Assembly (NCBI GenBank): GCA_946885665.1 | Contig: CAMPGT010000053.1 | Coordinates: forward strand, 1-17,041 | Length of the DNA: 17,041 bases | Direction of reading: 5' to 3' | Origin: an uncultured Chitinophagaceae bacterium | GTDB lineage: Bacteria; Bacteroidota; Bacteroidia; Chitinophagales; Chitinophagaceae | Shown: positions 14,736 to 17,041 of the stretch, piece after piece | Numbering within the stretch: position 1 is the first letter of the stretch | Layout: every line of letters starts with the position of its first letter | Notes under the pieces: generated by a model | Told to the model about the DNA's origin: nothing | The model's input: the letters and a program-made list of their open reading frames with translations, nothing else | Database searches by the model: none | Made by a program: the position numbers and the translations under genes

Positions 14736-16238
14736 TTAGCCGGCGGCAACCTGTTCCGTGTACTGTTCCAGCACCTGCACCACTTTCCTGTCGTTGCTCA
14801 GGCGGGGCACCTTGTTTTGGCCGCCGAGCTTGCCTATGGATTTCATGTAATCGATAAACCCGTTCCTTCTTACGGGACGGATCACCAAAGGTGCGAGTAT
14901 GTTTCCTGAAATAAGGTCATCATAATAAATATTCTTGCGGCGCAGATTTTTATCCACCTTATCCGCAAAGCGTCTCAGGTCGTACGGCTGGTTTTCGAAT
15001 TCCACGAACCACTCGTGGTACGACCGGTCGCTGCCGATCATCGGCGCCACCGTGAATTCGGTGATGCGCACATTTTCTTCTTCGGCCGCTTTCATCAGGC
15101 TGTATTCAACTTCCTCGCCTATCACGTGCTCGCCGAAGGCCGAAATGAAATGCTTGATACGGCCGGTAACAACAATACGGTACGGATCTACCGAAACAAA
15201 TCTCACCGTATCTCCGATGTTATAACCCCAAAGCCCGGCGTTGTTGTTGATCACCAACGCATAATTTTCACCCACTTTTACATCTTTCAGCGAGAGGCGG
15301 ACGGGGTTTTCCTTCATTACCTCCGAAGCGGGGATAAACTCAAAATAAATCCCGCTGTTCGTATTCAACAAAAGCCCCTCTGCTTCCTGCGAATCCTGGA
15401 AAGCCATGAATCCCTCCGATGCCGGGAACGTTTCGATCGACGGAATAACAGTGCCGATGCTTTCAAAAAGCTTAGCCTTGTAAGGTTCGAAGTTCACGCC
15501 TCCATGAACGATTACCGAAAGGTTCGGAAATATTTCGCGCACCTTCTTGCCGGTCTTCTCGGTCAGGCGGTCGAAGTACATCTGCATCCAGGGCGGAATG
15601 CCGCTGATGAGGGTCATATCCTGCCCCAGCGTTTCTTCGACTATCTTATCGAGCTTGGTCTCCCAATCTTCTATGCAATTCGTTTCGTATGAAGGCAATT
15701 GATTCTTGCGCAGGTAGCTAGGTATGTGGTGGTTCACGATGCCGCTCAGGCGGCCGGTGGGTACGCCGCCGATCCTTTCGAGTTCGGGCGAACCCGAAAG
15801 AAAGATCATTTTGCCCCCGGCAAACTGGGCGCTGCGCGAGTTCGCAATATGACACAGCAATGAGTTGCGCGCGGTATTGATATGGTTGGATATGGAATCT
15901 TTGCTGATGGGAATGTACTTGACGCCGCTGGTAGTGCCCGATGTTTTGGCAAAATAGATCGGTTTGCCCTTCCACAGCACGTTGTGCCGTCCTTCTTTTA
16001 TCTTCTCAATGTAGGGTTTGAACTGCTCATAATCGCGCAGGGGCACGGCACGTGCAAAGTCAGCGTGCGACTGCACGTCGGCCAGGCGATGTTCTTTGCC
16101 AAAGTCGGTGGATTTGCCAGTTTTCAACAGTTCCTTCAGGATAGTTTCCTGGTCTTCTACGGCCGTTGCCATCCCTTTCCTGATACCTTTGTATATATAA
16201 CTGGCAAATGGTTTTGCCAGAAGTGTTTTGATTTTCAT
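14736..16238 (-). CDS. GH3 (auxin-responsive promoter) family protein, adenylate-forming superfamily
   Basis: Protein of 500 aa in the bacterial branch of the GH3 acyl-acid amido synthetase family, related to plant enzymes that join amino acids to carboxylate hormones through an acyl-adenylate. The ATP-binding motifs are visible: FAKTSGTTSGVKYIP (96-110), TFPASEG (270-276), LWGYNIGDTVRF (336-347) and VVTGR (356-360). FISAFGEHV (364-372) marks the hinge to the C-terminal domain. The bacterial substrate is not known. The conserved placement beside dxr and rseP suggests a housekeeping or envelope role, but that is inference. No signal peptide or membrane helix is evident. The start ATG is at 16236-16238, with a -7 box 24 bp upstream. 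The protein is full length. Confidence 0.92.
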   Translation of the reverse strand: MKIKTLLAKPFASYIYKGIRKGMATAVEDQETILKELLKTGKSTDFGKEHRLADVQSHADFARAVPLRDYEQFKPYIEKIKEGRHNVLWKGKPIYFAKTSGTTSGVKYIPISKDSISNHINTARNSLLCHIANSRSAQFAGGKMIFLSGSPELERIGGVPTGRLSGIVNHHIPSYLRKNQLPSYETNCIEDWETKLDKIVEETLGQDMTLISGIPPWMQMYFDRLTEKTGKKVREIFPNLSVIVHGGVNFEPYKAKLFESIGTVIPSIETFPASEGFMAFQDSQEAEGLLLNTNSGIYFEFIPASEVMKENPVRLSLKDVKVGENYALVINNNAGLWGYNIGDTVRFVSVDPYRIVVTGRIKHFISAFGEHVIGEEVEYSLMKAAEEENVRITEFTVAPMIGSDRSYHEWFVEFENQPYDLRRFADKVDKNLRRKNIYYDDLISGNILAPLVIRPVRRNGFIDYMKSIGKLGGQNKVPRLSNDRKVVQVLEQYTEQVAAG

Positions 16239-16261
16239 AGTTCTATAACAAGCCTTAGCGG

Positions 16262-16269
16262 CAAACCTA
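16262..16269 (-). promoter_or_regulatory. Promoter -7 box for the GH3-family gene and dxr
   Basis: TAGGTTTG on the minus strand matches TAnnTTTG exactly and lies 24 bp upstream of the GH3-family ATG. A well-spaced -33 element is not evident. It is back-to-back with the rplU promoter. Confidence 0.55.
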
Positions 16270-16326
16270 CGTCAATTCAAACAAGAAAAAAACGCTTAAA
16301 AATGCGTGAAATACATTCAAAGCACT

Positions 16327-16334
16327 TACCTTTG
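16327..16334 (+). promoter_or_regulatory. Promoter -7 box for rplU-rpmA
   Basis: TACCTTTG is an exact TAnnTTTG match, 20 bp upstream of the rplU ATG at 16355. Transcription would start about 10-15 bp before the ATG, leaving little room for a leader. Confidence 0.65.
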
Positions 16335-16354
16335 CACTCCTAATTTTTGGAATC

Positions 16355-16660
16355 ATGTTCGCAATTGTAAAGATAGCCGGTCAGCAATTCAGGGTTCAGA
16401 AGAACCAGACTTTATATGTTCCCCACGTAGGGGGTAATGCGGGAGACGCCGTGGAGTTCGCGGATGTGTTATTGACCGCTGCCGACGGAAAGGTTTCGAC
16501 CGGTTCGGATGCTAAGGCAACTGTAAAGGCAGAGATAGTTGACCACGTGCTTGGTGATAAGGTGATCGCATTTAAAATGAAGAGAAGGAAGGGATTTCGC
16601 AAAAAGCACGGACACCGCACCCGGTATACCCAGATCCGCATCAGCGACATTCTTGCATAA
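16355..16660 (+). CDS. rplU: Large ribosomal subunit protein bL21
   Basis: Ribosomal protein of 101 aa that binds 23S rRNA in the large subunit. The N-terminus MFAIVKIAGQQFRV is the family signature start. The basic C-terminal rRNA-binding stretch is FKMKRRKGFRKKHGHR (73-88), followed by TQIRISDI. Length is normal. It is the first gene of the usual rplU-rpmA pair, with a 50-bp gap to rpmA. No Shine-Dalgarno sequence is obvious upstream. Confidence 0.98.
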   Translation: MFAIVKIAGQQFRVQKNQTLYVPHVGGNAGDAVEFADVLLTAADGKVSTGSDAKATVKAEIVDHVLGDKVIAFKMKRRKGFRKKHGHRTRYTQIRISDILA

Positions 16661-16710
16661 GCGCAGACCAGTTTTAACTTTAACTTTTAACTCTTAAGTT
16701 TTATCATCTC

Positions 16711-16965
16711 ATGGCACATAAAAAAGGCGAAGGCAGTGTAAAAAACGGACGCGACTCTCAGAGTAAACGCCTGGGCGTAAAAATTTATGGTGGCCAGCCT
16801 GCTATTTCAGGCAACATCATTCTTCGCCAGCGCGGTACGGTTTACCATCCCGGAAAGAACGTAGGTGTCGGAAAAGACTTCACCCTGTTTGCATTAACCG
16901 ATGGCGTTGTGGAGTTCAAAAAGACTCGCAGCGAGAAGACGGTTGTCAGCGTTCTTGCGGTGTAA
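16711..16965 (+). CDS. rpmA: Large ribosomal subunit protein bL27
   Basis: Ribosomal protein of 84 aa whose N-terminal tail reaches toward the peptidyl-transferase centre. It begins [16 protein letters not shown], without the cleavable leader found in Firmicutes bL27. It continues [12 protein letters not shown] and [23 protein letters not shown], the family signature. The 50-bp leader is A+T-rich with repeated TTTTAAC-like motifs and no Shine-Dalgarno sequence. It is co-transcribed with rplU. After the stop, the last 76 bases of the window show no recognisable gene or terminator. Confidence 0.98.
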   Translation: MAHKKGEGSVKNGRDSQSKRLGVKIYGGQPAISGNIILRQRGTVYHPGKNVGVGKDFTLFALTDGVVEFKKTRSEKTVVSVLAV

Positions 16966-17041
16966 ACATCGCTGCGATTACACCTGCCGGTAAGATCGGT
17001 GAAACGGTCGCCGGAACTCCCGTAAGACATTAGCCTCTCAT

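Noticed and set aside
15015..15692. 225-codon plus-strand open frame inside the GH3-family gene
   Set aside because: It is antisense to a full-length gene with clear ATP-binding motifs, and its product is His/Phe/Arg-rich without domains.
16661..16710. Regulatory repeat (TTTTAAC-like units) in the rplU-rpmA gap
   Set aside because: The units are short and irregular in A+T-rich spacer, and no stable hairpin or known leader type could be supported.
16966..17041. Gene or terminator at the right edge
   Set aside because: No frame with a sensible start, no T-run after an inverted repeat, and too little sequence to judge.

Overview
The window reads as chromosome of a Bacteroidota bacterium, probably of the Chitinophagaceae/Sphingobacteriia type. 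This is inferred from: a GH97 (SusB-family) glycosidase; a FucP-type sugar permease; a bacterial GH3-family protein beside dxr and rseP; an AAA_14/DUF4143 ATPase; a tmRNA whose tag reads GNTQYAMAA; several matches to the Bacteroidota -7 promoter box TAnnTTTG; and weak or absent Shine-Dalgarno sequences. No rRNA, CRISPR array, insertion sequence or canonical tRNA was found.

Region 1 (1-6937, + strand) is a tightly packed sugar-use operon: secreted GH97 exo-glycosidase, SDR dehydrogenase 1, FucP-like MFS permease, aldose-1-epimerase-like protein (ATGA overlap with the permease), SDR dehydrogenase 2 and an enolase-superfamily acid-sugar dehydratase. No sugar kinase or isomerase is present. Two NAD-type SDRs plus a dehydratase suggest a non-phosphorylative oxidative route: sugar to lactone/aldonate, then 2-keto-3-deoxy acid, then diketo acid. 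The lactonase and the final cleavage enzyme are not visible here. A Crp/Fnr-type regulator and an AhpD-like carboxymuconolactone decarboxylase family protein follow (6961-8178) and may be a separate redox or stress module.

Region 2 (8204-10286): a cytoplasmic GH13 alpha-amylase-family enzyme on the minus strand, divergent from ssrA (tmRNA), which ends in a clear intrinsic terminator.

Region 3 (10287-11908) is the accessory-looking part. Just past ssrA lies a degenerate inverted copy of the tmRNA 3' end, then an AT-rich AAA_14/DUF4143 ATPase gene on the minus strand. Its promoter region carries a perfect 26-bp palindrome. Beyond it, on the plus strand, is a decayed C-terminal scrap of a second DUF4143 ATPase. 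ssrA is a known integration hotspot, and this looks like an old, eroded insertion zone.

Region 4 (11909-16238, minus strand): a housekeeping run GH3-family protein, dxr (isoprenoid MEP pathway) and rseP (site-2 protease). A pair of inverted heptanucleotide tandem-repeat arrays sits between dxr and rseP. Region 5 (16327-16965, + strand): promoter, rplU and rpmA, encoding ribosomal proteins bL21 and bL27.
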